A stretch of DNA of 64,000 bases, taken from Psychrobacillus sp040274765 (GTDB lineage Bacteria; Bacillota; Bacilli; Bacillales_A; Planococcaceae). The stretch is taken from contig JBEMAY010000002.1 in NCBI GenBank assembly GCA_040274765.1, positions 1 through 64,000 of the forward strand. The letters are read 5' to 3'. This document shows, piece after piece, positions 7,934 to 16,796 of this stretch. Positions within the stretch are counted from its first letter, which is position 1; the number at the start of each line of letters is the position of its first letter. A model generated the notes under the pieces. The model did no database searches. It saw nothing but the letters and a program-made list of their open reading frames with translations, and was not told the origin of the DNA. The translations under genes were made by a program, and so were the position numbers.

Positions 7934-9040
7934 GTGATTACCATCAAACATTTCAAGGGTTTAAGTGAAAAAGAAGTCAATAATTTCTTTCATATACCTC
8001 CTAAAGAATTTACAAAAACTACGGATAAGCTAAAATTGGGGATTGCTATGGGTGCCACTTTATATATTCCTGGCCTGATGAGTAATTTCTCTTCCAAGTT
8101 AATCAAGAAATCTTTTGAAAATCTTACTAGCGTGATTATTTGTTTAGAGGATTCTGTTTCAGATAACGACTTAACAGAAGCAGAAAATAATGTGGTAAAA
8201 CAACTACATATTTTAACTGAAGCAATTAACGAGCGTGCTAGCCTTCAGAATGATCTTCCGCTGCTATTTATAAGAATCCGAAGCATAGAACAGTTACGCA
8301 GAATTTCTAATCTATTGGGAAATGACCTAGACCTTATTACTGGTATAGTTTTTCCTAAATGTAACTCGAATAATGCGATTGATTTCTTTGCATGCTTGGA
8401 ATCCTTAAATCAAGAAAATTCCATTATGCTTTATGGTCTGCCTATCATTGAATCAAAAGAGATTATTTATAAAGAGTCTCGACAAGAGGAGCTCCGAAAG
8501 CTTTATACAATTTTCTTGAATTATGAACGTCTTATATTAACCATTAGAGTTGGAGCAACAGATTTCTCTAGCCTTTTTAGCCTCAGACGGCCATACAATA
8601 GAACGGTTTACGAACTACAATTAATTGCAAATTGTCTAATAGAAATTCTAAACACATTTAGACGTTATGGGGATAACTTTATAATCTCTGGTCCTGTGTT
8701 TGAATACTTTGATGATAAAAGTAAGGACATTTTATGGGAAGAAGTTCAATTAGATCTTTTGAATGGCTTCTACGGCAAAACATGCATTCACCCGAAACAA
8801 GTAGATATCGTCAATGCGGTCTATCCTGTTTCTAAGGAGACATTTGACGACGCTAGCATAATCGTTGGAAATAGATTTGTAAATAATGGGATTTTAAGTA
8901 GTCCCACGAAAAATAAAATGAATGAGGTCAAACCTCATTATAGTTGGGCTGTAAAAATACTGGCGCAAGCAGAAATATATGGGGTGCTAAATGAAAATGT
9001 TACCACACACGACTTTATCGGCTACATCAAGAACTTATAA
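7934..9040 (+). CDS. HpcH/HpaI aldolase/citrate-lyase-like protein of Ter module
   Basis: This protein of about 368 residues resembles the citrate lyase beta/HpcH-HpaI TIM-barrel family in the form found in Ter loci. Visible blocks are GATLYIPGLMSNF near the start, VIICLEDSVSD (an acidic metal-binding strand), LLFIRIRSIEQL, and GKTCIHPKQVDIVNAVYPVS near the C-terminus, where this family places its signature. It is thought to act with the phosphoribosyltransferases downstream to make a nucleoside-like metabolite; this is a published prediction, not a proven reaction. The start is unusual: GTG 7934 overlaps the AAGGAG ribosome binding site at 7929-7934, no ATG exists, and an in-frame stop at 7913 closes the frame. 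An ATC at 7943, eight bases behind the ribosome binding site, is an alternative. Confidence 0.85.
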   Translation: MITIKHFKGLSEKEVNNFFHIPPKEFTKTTDKLKLGIAMGATLYIPGLMSNFSSKLIKKSFENLTSVIICLEDSVSDNDLTEAENNVVKQLHILTEAINERASLQNDLPLLFIRIRSIEQLRRISNLLGNDLDLITGIVFPKCNSNNAIDFFACLESLNQENSIMLYGLPIIESKEIIYKESRQEELRKLYTIFLNYERLILTIRVGATDFSSLFSLRRPYNRTVYELQLIANCLIEILNTFRRYGDNFIISGPVFEYFDDKSKDILWEEVQLDLLNGFYGKTCIHPKQVDIVNAVYPVSKETFDDASIIVGNRFVNNGILSSPTKNKMNEVKPHYSWAVKILAQAEIYGVLNENVTTHDFIGYIKNL

Positions 9041-10361
9041 TTTACATGGAAATTTAAAGCTAACCATTGATGTTCAAAATAATCCGTACAACCTTAGTCC
9101 AGATAATCTTTTTGAAATGGGAGTAAGAATAAATAAAAAAAGACAATTTCTCTTTATTAGTCGCCTACTTGGGAAGCACTTGCCGGTAGACCCTTCTCTT
9201 TCGCTAGGAACAGGGACAGTGCTAGCTTCGATGTTAATGGAAAACGAAGGTTTACCCGCTCACCCCCAGTTATTGGATATCATACGTATGATTGATTCCG
9301 GCAAACCTGACCGTACACTTAGCTTTAGTTCTTTAAAATATAGAGTAAAATTACCGACCAATACGGTCTTTATAGGCTTCGCAGAAACTGCTACTGGTTT
9401 AGGTCACGCTGTTTTTAATCATTTTGATGAGGCTCAGTATATTCATACCACGCGTGAAGAAATCACTAATCTCTCCCCTTCTTTTGTTTTTGAAGAAGAG
9501 CATTCTCATGCTACCTCCCACCGAGTATATGCTTCTGAGAATGTATTGAAGAAAGCGGAGACGATTGTACTAGTCGATGATGAAATAACCTCTGGCCTCA
9601 CACTTTCCAATTTAATCATATCCTTAAACGAAAAGTTCCCAAATAAACAGTTTAAAATATTGTCTATTCTGGATTGGAGAAGTGTAGAAAATATAAACAA
9701 TTTTACTGACTTAATGAAACAAAAAGGGATTCATGCCGAAATAATTTCCATTCTTTCTGGTCAATTCACGCTACACAATACAGCTACCATCAACGAGGAA
9801 GCCATCCCTTGTCTCCAAGGTCAAGAAGTTCATGTATCTCTAGAGAATGGTACCACTTCTCAGTACACCGCTCCCTATTTTAGCGAGCATGCTATTTATA
9901 GCACGTTTACAGGTAGATTTGGCCTGACGAGTGAAAACCATGCAGCAATGGACAACTGGATACATAAATTACTGGAGAAACTGACATTAGATAAAGATAA
10001 ACCAACACTTGTAATAGGTATAGGTGAAAATATATATATTCCAAGCCGTATCGCTCTAGCACTAGGTAAATATACGAAGATCCAAACAACGACTCGAAGT
10101 CCAATCTTTGCAAAGAATGAAGAACACTATCCAATTAAAAGTAAGTGTAAATTTATTTTGCCTGATTCAAATGATGTTGAACAATACTTATATAACGTTG
10201 CAGCACATGAATTTGAGCAAATCTTAGTAGTTGCAGAGTCCGTTAAAAATAAAGAAACCTGGTCTCCTTTACTGAGCTATTTACAAAGCAAAGGATCGAT
10301 CACATGGTTATCCCTCACAACGCCAACGGATAGAGGTGGAATAGAAGATGCTAAAAACTAA
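8991..10361 (+). CDS. Phosphoribosyltransferase-like protein with TRSP-type C-terminus
   Basis: This 456-residue protein has a PRPP-binding loop at about residues 190-205 (IVLVDDEITSGLTLS), the hallmark of type I phosphoribosyltransferases. An upstream TVFIGFAETATGLGHAV segment and a C-terminal half of TRSP type (ATRSPIFAKNE-like region, LSLTTPTDRGG end) match the PRTase_2 plus TRSP proteins of Ter loci. It probably transfers a ribose-phosphate group in the proposed metabolite pathway. The start lies 50 bases inside the aldolase-like gene; no ATG, GTG or TTG is available in frame between it and residue 43, so the overlap is probably real. It overlaps the next gene by 14 bases. Confidence 0.85.
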   Translation: MKMLPHTTLSATSRTYNLHGNLKLTIDVQNNPYNLSPDNLFEMGVRINKKRQFLFISRLLGKHLPVDPSLSLGTGTVLASMLMENEGLPAHPQLLDIIRMIDSGKPDRTLSFSSLKYRVKLPTNTVFIGFAETATGLGHAVFNHFDEAQYIHTTREEITNLSPSFVFEEEHSHATSHRVYASENVLKKAETIVLVDDEITSGLTLSNLIISLNEKFPNKQFKILSILDWRSVENINNFTDLMKQKGIHAEIISILSGQFTLHNTATINEEAIPCLQGQEVHVSLENGTTSQYTAPYFSEHAIYSTFTGRFGLTSENHAAMDNWIHKLLEKLTLDKDKPTLVIGIGENIYIPSRIALALGKYTKIQTTTRSPIFAKNEEHYPIKSKCKFILPDSNDVEQYLYNVAAHEFEQILVVAESVKNKETWSPLLSYLQSKGSITWLSLTTPTDRGGIEDAKN

Positions 10362-11457
10362 TCATTTAGTTAAGACAAGCTACTCACCAGAAGACATAAC
10401 CTTCTTACTAAAGGATATGTCCAGCGTTCAAATGGAATCGAATGTAGATCATCGAGAAAAAGCGTTTGCTTTAGGGCATCATTATTCTGAATCCTTACCA
10501 ATAGAATATCGCCCATCAGCAGAGTATCTGTATTTATACAATCAGGCTATGGACCAGCTTTCTAGCTATATCGCTCAATTAGTAGGCATTGTCACTAGAC
10601 GCGTACACAAATATGCTGGTACCGATCAAGTGGTCATTATTTCATTGGCACGGGCAGGTAGCCCAGTAGGAATTCTAATGAGACGATATGCTCGTACTTT
10701 TTTAGGCTTAGATTGGCCACATTTTAGTGTATCCATTTTAAGAGGAAAAGGAATCGATGAAAATGCTATAAAAACAGTTCGTGGTTTGTACCCTAATCAT
10801 CACTTACAATTTGTAGATGGTTGGACAGGAAAAGGTGCTATTCAAAAAGAGTTAACTAAGTCCATTCAACAATTGAATGAACAAGGCTTTCACCTAAACG
10901 ATGACCTTGCAGTCCTTTCCGATCCCGGTGGATGTGCAACCCTATATAGCACAAGAGAAGATATCCTAATACCTAATGCCTTTTTAAATTCTACGGTATC
11001 TGGATTAATCAGTAGAACGATTTTAAATAACGCTTATCAGTCACCAGAAGACTACCATGGGGCTAAGTATTATGCAGAGCTTGAGGATGAGGATGTGTCA
11101 AATGCTTTTGTAGATCAAATCTCTGCTCAATTTTTGTCTCAAGAGAAAGCTATCCAAATGAAGGTTAAGGAATTCCCTGTCAAGAACGAAAGAACCTGGT
11201 TAGGCATGCAGGTGGCCGAGGAAATAGCACACAAATATTATAAAAACTCTGATCTAACCAAAGTGAAGCCTAGCGTTGGGGAAACTACTCGAACGTTATT
11301 ACGAAGAAAGCCTCATAAAATTCTGTTAAGAGATGAAAATGATGAAGCTGTTAAGCATATTTTAAGCTTATGCCGAGAAAAAAATATACCGATCGAAGTA
11401 ATCTCTGACCTTCATTACCGTGCTATTGGGCTTATAGAATCGGAGGAATTAAAATGA
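10348..11457 (+). CDS. PRTase-like protein (formerly StiP) with C-terminal PELOTA RNA-binding domain
   Basis: This 369-residue protein belongs to the family once called cysteine protease StiP and later reclassified as a phosphoribosyltransferase-like fold. Visible are SLARAGSPVGILMRR at about 106-120 and FSVSILRGKGID, followed by a DGWTGKGAIQKEL segment typical of this family. The last 60 residues (KPHKILLRDENDEAVKHIL and the following strand) look like the PELOTA-type RNA-binding domain. It overlaps the preceding gene by 14 bases and the next by four. A role with RNA or a nucleotide-derived product is inferred from the domains and is not demonstrated. Confidence 0.85.
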   Translation: MLKTNHLVKTSYSPEDITFLLKDMSSVQMESNVDHREKAFALGHHYSESLPIEYRPSAEYLYLYNQAMDQLSSYIAQLVGIVTRRVHKYAGTDQVVIISLARAGSPVGILMRRYARTFLGLDWPHFSVSILRGKGIDENAIKTVRGLYPNHHLQFVDGWTGKGAIQKELTKSIQQLNEQGFHLNDDLAVLSDPGGCATLYSTREDILIPNAFLNSTVSGLISRTILNNAYQSPEDYHGAKYYAELEDEDVSNAFVDQISAQFLSQEKAIQMKVKEFPVKNERTWLGMQVAEEIAHKYYKNSDLTKVKPSVGETTRTLLRRKPHKILLRDENDEAVKHILSLCREKNIPIEVISDLHYRAIGLIESEELK

Positions 11458-12269
11458 CTATTCTATTTGCGAGTGATTTAGACCGTACACTTATATATAG
11501 TAAAAAATCTAGAGGACACGAAGTAAGTGAACAAGATTTAGCCATCGTGGAATGGCGTGAGAACAATCCTGCAGCATTCATGACCAAGGAAGGATTAGAG
11601 ATTTTTAAAGAGCTCTCCTCCTCCATTGAATTTTTGCCGGTTACAACAAGAACTACCAAACAATATGAACGTTTATTTAGATTGTATAATCCGCAGGAGA
11701 AGCCGTCATATTCCATTGTCTCCAATGGAGCAGTAATACTAGAAAATGGTAAGCCTATTCCGGAATGGTCTGATAAAATAAAGGAACAGCTTGAGAACGA
11801 CTGTACCTCTGTCTCCCATGTACTTTCACAGATAGAACCTTATATTCAAAGAGGCTCCGTCTTAAAATCTTTACAGGCAGAAAATTGGTTTGTGTATATG
11901 ATTATAGATGAAGAGAGATTTACGGTTGAGGATTTGGAGGACCTTTCTCAACTCTTTTTCGAGCAAGGTTTCACCTTGTCTAAGCAAGGAAGAAAATTAT
12001 ACGTTATGCCTAATTGTATTAACAAATCTCTTGCTCTCGAGTTTGTAACTGATCGAATAGAAGCAGAAACAGTAATTGCAGCAGGCGATTCTTTATTAGA
12101 TTTAGATATGGTTTTAAGTGCTGATTATGGTTTCATCCCTCAGCATGGAGAAGTTATCTTAAATAAATCCCACCTCCCACCTCACGTCCAAGTAACCGAT
12201 CAATCTGGTGTATTGGCAGGTGAGGAAATAATAAAAAAAGTTCATAATATTTGTTATAATATGTATTAA
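11454..12269 (+). CDS. HAD-superfamily phosphatase of Ter module
   Basis: This 271-residue protein has HAD motif I, FASDLDRTL (Asp8 and Asp10), motif II region VTTRTTKQY, and motif IV region AAGDSLLDLDM at about 204-214. The cap between motifs II and III is of the Cof type (HAD-IIB). HAD enzymes of this kind remove phosphate from sugar or nucleotide phosphates, which fits a late step after the phosphoribosyltransferases. The ATG overlaps the preceding stop (ATGA), so it is translationally coupled. YceG starts 15 bases downstream behind its own AGGAGG ribosome binding site. Confidence 0.88.
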   Translation: MTILFASDLDRTLIYSKKSRGHEVSEQDLAIVEWRENNPAAFMTKEGLEIFKELSSSIEFLPVTTRTTKQYERLFRLYNPQEKPSYSIVSNGAVILENGKPIPEWSDKIKEQLENDCTSVSHVLSQIEPYIQRGSVLKSLQAENWFVYMIIDEERFTVEDLEDLSQLFFEQGFTLSKQGRKLYVMPNCINKSLALEFVTDRIEAETVIAAGDSLLDLDMVLSADYGFIPQHGEVILNKSHLPPHVQVTDQSGVLAGEEIIKKVHNICYNMY

Positions 12270-12284
12270 TAGGAGGCAAAACCC

Positions 12285-13898
12285 ATGGTGAAGTTAAATC
12301 CAGTAAGGATGCAATCGTGGGATTCATCTGACATTGGGAAATGGCTAAAAAACTCTTTAGAAGATCCAAGCATGGTGACTGTCGATCATGATAGCCTGAC
12401 ATACCCTCAGTTATTATGCCAATATATTGGTGTTTCTATGGATGAAGATGAGTATTTCACTATTTTGCATACACAACTAAATGATTCAGATGGCAAACTG
12501 ATTAATCTTACTAATTCGCTGAACAAAAATATTGCAGCTGATAAATTACGTGCCATAAATCAGCTTTTTGAAATTCATCGACAGGAAAAAGGACTGTCTC
12601 CGAATCGGATGGTTGCCTTTTTAGAAGGTCATTTTTTACTCCCAAAACTCCAGGATGCTGATTTAAACAGACGTATAAGAATCGTTTTAATAGATTTATT
12701 AAAACAGCTCCAATCTAACTATACGGAAGGAACCCAGCATCACGAGTACCGACGGATTACAATTGATCTGATTAAATGGATATTCAATCATGTGGAGCCT
12801 GTTTTAGAAAACTTAGACTTTCAAACTGGTCTGCCCGGGTTCCTCTGGTACGGTGATGCCACTCCTAGTGAGAGATGGTTTCTAAAATTTTTAGGGGCTT
12901 ATGGATTTCATACCGTCATATTTAATCCATGCGATGAATCCTGGCCAAAGCAATTACTTGGAATAGATGAGGAACATTCCTTTAAGTTCCCCAAAATAGC
13001 TAGCAAGCCAAGTGAATTTCCAAGTGAGATGCCTAAAATAGCAGGTACAGTGGCTTTTAGAGCTACTCAAGAAATAAACGAACTTTTACATCACGATGAT
13101 TCTGGTCTTTATAAGCCCTTTCAGTTTAAATCTTATTCGATCAATTCCTTAAGGTTAAAAACTACCGAAGATGAAGCATTCTTAATAGCAAAAGAACGAG
13201 CAATGATTAGACCTCACTTTCAAGTAAGCAGTCAGCAAGTAACCATTCCCGTCGTCTTTGCTAAATACATGGGGATAGACCGCAATCGAAAGCGTTTTTG
13301 GAACAATGTGCACTCTTTAACTTCTCGAGAAGATACCCATGTAATTCGTCAATTTCCATTTACTAAGGAACAAAAAACAAATCCAGTATTTCATTACCGG
13401 AATGCTTTAAACTCAGACGGAACTTTAAATCCAGAAATAATGAAAACTTCCAACTGGTGGACGTATGGCAAGCTGCCTGCGGGTACGCAAACTGCTATAG
13501 GTGAAGCAATCGCTAAGCATGTACGTGACCCAATTCTTATCCCTCAGGGGAATGAAACAAATGAGGATTTACAATTATATGCTTTCTCTCAATCGATGTT
13601 TTTACCTGACTTTGTTATTCGTCTGTTTCAAACATTTGATTATCCTCAATTTGTTCCTACTATCTTCCTTTATAACGAAGAAAAAGGACCTGAGTTGAGC
13701 AGAGCGGATGCAAACGCTCTATGTATCATGCATCATCTTGGTTTAGATATTATTTTAGTAAATCCTCAAGGACATTTGGATATAGAAAAGTGGGTTCAAG
13801 AAGGTATGTTTGATTTGCACTGGATGGATGATCGAACCTTCAATGAACCCTTTAAAGAAGAGAATGTAGTTAGTAAGATATTTAAAAAATTTAGATGA
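12285..13898 (+). CDS. yceG: YceG-family protein of the Ter locus
   Basis: This 537-residue cytosolic protein has the same length as B. subtilis YceG and matches its family along the whole sequence, as far as recall allows. There is no signal peptide or membrane segment. The C-terminal part contains FLPDFVIRLFQTFDYPQFVPTIFLYNEEKG and NALCIMHHLGLDIILVNPQGH, suggestive of a Rossmann-like or nucleotide-handling region, but I see no diagnostic catalytic motif. Pfam describes the family only as a putative component of a biosynthetic module. It has a good AGGAGG ribosome binding site. Location between the HAD phosphatase and TelA supports a shared job with the module. Confidence 0.88.
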   Translation: MVKLNPVRMQSWDSSDIGKWLKNSLEDPSMVTVDHDSLTYPQLLCQYIGVSMDEDEYFTILHTQLNDSDGKLINLTNSLNKNIAADKLRAINQLFEIHRQEKGLSPNRMVAFLEGHFLLPKLQDADLNRRIRIVLIDLLKQLQSNYTEGTQHHEYRRITIDLIKWIFNHVEPVLENLDFQTGLPGFLWYGDATPSERWFLKFLGAYGFHTVIFNPCDESWPKQLLGIDEEHSFKFPKIASKPSEFPSEMPKIAGTVAFRATQEINELLHHDDSGLYKPFQFKSYSINSLRLKTTEDEAFLIAKERAMIRPHFQVSSQQVTIPVVFAKYMGIDRNRKRFWNNVHSLTSREDTHVIRQFPFTKEQKTNPVFHYRNALNSDGTLNPEIMKTSNWWTYGKLPAGTQTAIGEAIAKHVRDPILIPQGNETNEDLQLYAFSQSMFLPDFVIRLFQTFDYPQFVPTIFLYNEEKGPELSRADANALCIMHHLGLDIILVNPQGHLDIEKWVQEGMFDLHWMDDRTFNEPFKEENVVSKIFKKFR

Positions 13899-13916
13899 TA
13901 TAGGGGTTGAAGTAGG

Positions 13917-14993
13917 TTGGAATTAGAAAAATTAGAAATGGATCAGAAAGAACAGCTTTTAGAGGAAAGCAATGAACTCAAAACACAATTGAAGAGAGAT
14001 CCTCAGGTTTTACAATTGGTTGCGAAAATTGATCCTAAAAACCAAGTAGAGTTGTTGGAGTTCGGTCGCGAGCCTGCAAATGAAATCTCTGCTTTCACAG
14101 GAAGAATTTTAAACACGATTAAGTCTAGTAGTATGGAAGAATCCAGCGAGCTTTTAAAACAGCTTGGTAAGATTATGGATAAGTTTGATAAAAAAGATTT
14201 TGTAGAAAAGCAATCTCTATTGAGCAAGGTATTTAAAAAGGGTGAAAAGTTAATTGAAAAACTTTTCAACAAGTATCAAACAATGGGGAAAGAAATTGAC
14301 AAAGTCTTTATTGAAATTACGAAATATGAAAAAGAGATGAAAGCTTCCACTCAAACACTTGAAGAACTCTACGATAAAAACTTCACTTATTTTATGGAGC
14401 TAGAGAAATACATTGTTGCAGGTGAATTAAAGGTTAACCAATTACGCCAGCAGCTCCCTGCCCTACAGGAAAGGGCAGAGAAAGGCGATCAGCTTGTTTT
14501 AATGGAATTGAATTCTCTTCAAAATGCCATTGAGCTTCTAGATCAGAGAATTTATGACTTAGAAATGGCCAAACAAGTTGCCTATCAGTCTGCCCCTCAA
14601 ATTAGAATGCTGCAACGTGGGAATACTAAGCTTATAGGTAAGATTAACTCTGCATTTGTTACTACCATTCCTATTTTTAAAACTGGTCTGATCAATGCTA
14701 TTTCTGCCAAACGACAAAATCTAGTTGCGCAATCTATGAGTGAGTTAGATCGCCGAACAAACGAAATGCTATTAAGAAATGCGAATGACATTTCTAAGCA
14801 AAGTGTAGATATCGCTAGGATGTCAGGTCAGCCTAGTATTAAAATTGAAACAATTGAGCAAACGTGGGAAACTATTATGCGAGGGATGAATGAAACAAAA
14901 GCGATCGAAGAAGAAAATCGCAAAATGAGAGAACAAGGTCGTTTACGACTAGAAGAGCTTCAAAAGAAATATGAAGACGGTCAAAGGAAATAA
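13917..14993 (+). CDS. yceH: TelA/KlaA-type toxic anion resistance protein (YceH)
   Basis: This 358-residue, highly charged alpha-helical protein belongs to the TelA family. The first 100 residues contain LLEFGREPANEISAFTGRIL, a typical conserved TelA block, and most of the remainder is predicted coiled coil, ending in a Glu/Arg-rich tail. TelA proteins are cytosolic and linked to tellurite and antimicrobial resistance; the mechanism is not known. The chosen start is TTG at 13917, with a weak AGGGG ribosome binding site about ten bases upstream; ATG 13938 is an alternative. It begins 18 bases after yceG and precedes the third TerD gene by 40 bases. Confidence 0.9.
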   Translation: MELEKLEMDQKEQLLEESNELKTQLKRDPQVLQLVAKIDPKNQVELLEFGREPANEISAFTGRILNTIKSSSMEESSELLKQLGKIMDKFDKKDFVEKQSLLSKVFKKGEKLIEKLFNKYQTMGKEIDKVFIEITKYEKEMKASTQTLEELYDKNFTYFMELEKYIVAGELKVNQLRQQLPALQERAEKGDQLVLMELNSLQNAIELLDQRIYDLEMAKQVAYQSAPQIRMLQRGNTKLIGKINSAFVTTIPIFKTGLINAISAKRQNLVAQSMSELDRRTNEMLLRNANDISKQSVDIARMSGQPSIKIETIEQTWETIMRGMNETKAIEEENRKMREQGRLRLEELQKKYEDGQRK

Positions 14994-15033
14994 AATTACG
15001 GCTCATATTAAATAATTTAGAGGAGGAATTTGA

Positions 15034-15612
15034 ATGTCAGTTATAAACCTGTCAAAAGGACAAAAGATTGATCTTACAAAAACAAACCCTGGATTAACAA
15101 AAATCATGGTCGGATTAGGATGGGATACTAATCGCTATAGTGGAGGTCACGACTTTGACTTAGATGCCTCAGCTTTCTTAGTTGACCAAAATGGGAAGGC
15201 GCTTAGCGACAAAAGTTTCATTTTCTATAACAATCTTCAAAGTGAGGATGGCTCCGTTGTTCATACTGGAGATAATCGTACAGGTGATGGCGATGGCGAT
15301 GATGAGCAGTTGTTAGTTAACCTTAACCAAGTACCTAGCGGCGTCCATAGAGTAGTTTTTACCGTTACCATTCATGATGCAGATTCTAGAAATCAGAATT
15401 TTGGGCAGGTTTCTAATGCCTTTATCCGTATTGTAAACGATGAGACGCATGAAGAAATTGTTCGATATGATTTAGGAGAAGACTTTTCAATTGAAACAGC
15501 TCTTGTTGTTGGTGAAATATATAGACATGGAAATGAGTGGAAGTTCAATGCTATTGGAAGTGGGTTCCAAGGTGGATTGGCCTCTTTAATAACAGAGTTT
15601 GGACTTAGCTAA
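15034..15612 (+). CDS. terD: TerD-family calcium-binding stress protein, third paralogue
   Basis: This 192-residue protein is closely similar to the protein at 7259. It has the start INLSKGQKIDLTKTNPGL, first acidic site DFDLDASAFLV, second calcium loop GDNRTGDGDGDDE and the C-terminal IYRHGNEWKFNAIGSGF block, with every metal-site residue kept. A strong GAGGAGGAATTTG ribosome binding site precedes the ATG. It is the last gene of the locus and is followed by a stem-loop at 15655-15697. B. subtilis has a TerC membrane protein (YceF) next to its TerD genes; none is present in this window. Confidence 0.93.
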   Translation: MSVINLSKGQKIDLTKTNPGLTKIMVGLGWDTNRYSGGHDFDLDASAFLVDQNGKALSDKSFIFYNNLQSEDGSVVHTGDNRTGDGDGDDEQLLVNLNQVPSGVHRVVFTVTIHDADSRNQNFGQVSNAFIRIVNDETHEEIVRYDLGEDFSIETALVVGEIYRHGNEWKFNAIGSGFQGGLASLITEFGLS

Positions 15613-15654
15613 CTCCTTTCTTTTCTTATCATCCAACCAACCTGGATAAAGTTT

Positions 15655-15697
15655 GAAATCTCTCGAGTTCGTATGAAACTTGGGAGATTTCTATTTT
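15655..15697 (+). terminator. Terminator-like stem-loop ending the Ter operon
   Basis: Arms GAAATCTC (15655-15662) and GAGATTTC (15684-15691) form a stem with an inner AGTT/AACT pairing, followed by a short T-rich tail. The tail is weak, so termination may be incomplete. Confidence 0.6.
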
Positions 15698-15794
15698 GAG
15701 CTATTATATACCTGATAAATATGTATAGCTGTGCACTTTGCATACTAATCTTCCGTTCCAGCAAGACGATTCTTGAGAAAGGAGTTCAAATGTA

Positions 15795-16688
15795 ATGAAA
15801 GATTTATCTTCACTCTTTCCTTCCTATCATAAATTTTCAGAATATCCAAATAACGCAGATAAGGACGTTCATACTTTTCATGATTCTTCTAGCAATCAGT
15901 GGATACAAATAAGAAAGGATGAAGTATCTTCTCGAGACTTTGCACTACTCTCTTCCTTCTACACAGTAGTAGATTTTACCTTGTCCTCTGATTATTCACT
16001 TTCTGAAAGATGGAATCGTTTTCTTCAAGGATCTGGTGAACTACCTATTGAGGCTGGCAAGAAAATTCGTATTATACAGCTTGTGATAAAGAGTACCAGC
16101 TTTCAAAATACAGACTTAGCTAAGGCCGTTCAATTGTTTTTCGAGGATGCTGTCCAGCTAGTTTTCGCAGCCCCAAATAATGTTTTACTGATTGAGCAAA
16201 TGTCTACTTATACTCAGTCTCCAGAGGACCTGGCTTCTTTTATCTCCGCTTTAGAAAGTGATTTCTTTATAAAAGCCCAGCTCTTTATTGGAAAGTTCTA
16301 TTCTGTAGATGAACAAACACCCTCCCGTTATGCTTTAGAAAGAGAATGGTTTTCCAAAGGAATTGGCAATTATTTTCCTGGGCGAATTTATACACTGGAA
16401 AGCATATTTCCAACCATCTTGACCAAAGAAATGTCAGAAAATCTAAAACAAATCATTCATCATGAAGTGTTAATACCAATTGAATTTGACACGGAGCTAC
16501 TGCAAACTGTCCGTGCCTTTTTCGAAAATGGTTTTAATGCCTCCATCACTTCAAAAAAATTACATATTCACCGAAACACACTTCACTATAGATTATCTAA
16601 GTTTCAGGAAATCACAGGTATATCTGTCCGTGATTTTGGTGGAGCACTCATTGTTTATTGTGCTAGCTTGCTCGTAAACTATGAATAA
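15795..16688 (+). CDS. PucR/CdaR-type transcriptional regulator
   Basis: This 297-residue protein has an N-terminal and middle region that I do not recognise. The C-terminal 60 residues (VRAFFENGFNASITSKKLHI, then HRNTLHYRLSKFQEITG) are the helix-turn-helix of the PucR family. Many such regulators control catabolic genes in response to small molecules. An AGGAGTT ribosome binding site precedes the ATG. The gene lies 109 bases ahead of an MsmX-like sugar ABC ATPase gene in the same direction, so local control of that ATPase is likely but unproven. A ten-base perfect inverted repeat lies between the two. Confidence 0.8.
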   Translation: MKDLSSLFPSYHKFSEYPNNADKDVHTFHDSSSNQWIQIRKDEVSSRDFALLSSFYTVVDFTLSSDYSLSERWNRFLQGSGELPIEAGKKIRIIQLVIKSTSFQNTDLAKAVQLFFEDAVQLVFAAPNNVLLIEQMSTYTQSPEDLASFISALESDFFIKAQLFIGKFYSVDEQTPSRYALEREWFSKGIGNYFPGRIYTLESIFPTILTKEMSENLKQIIHHEVLIPIEFDTELLQTVRAFFENGFNASITSKKLHIHRNTLHYRLSKFQEITGISVRDFGGALIVYCASLLVNYE

Positions 16689-16690
16689 CA

Positions 16691-16726
16691 ATATGCACAA
16701 TATATTTCTAAAAACCTTGTGCATAT
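16691..16726 (+). repeat. Inverted repeat between regulator and msmX-like gene
   Basis: Perfect arms ATATGCACAA (16691-16700) and TTGTGCATAT (16717-16726) are separated by 16 bases. It begins two bases after the regulator stop codon and lacks a T-tail, so it is either a weak terminator or an operator for the ATPase gene. A partly similar GTGCAC-TTTGCATA stretch lies before the regulator gene (15731-15744). Confidence 0.5.
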
Positions 16727-16796
16727 CATCTATATAAGCCATTGATCTCAATTGTTAAACTTATAGTAAGAAGAAAACAATTTGGGGGGATTTACA

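Noticed and set aside
16782..16796. Longer start (TTG) for the MsmX-like gene
   Set aside because: The extension would translate the GGGGGGA ribosome binding site, and ATG 16797 has ideal spacing.
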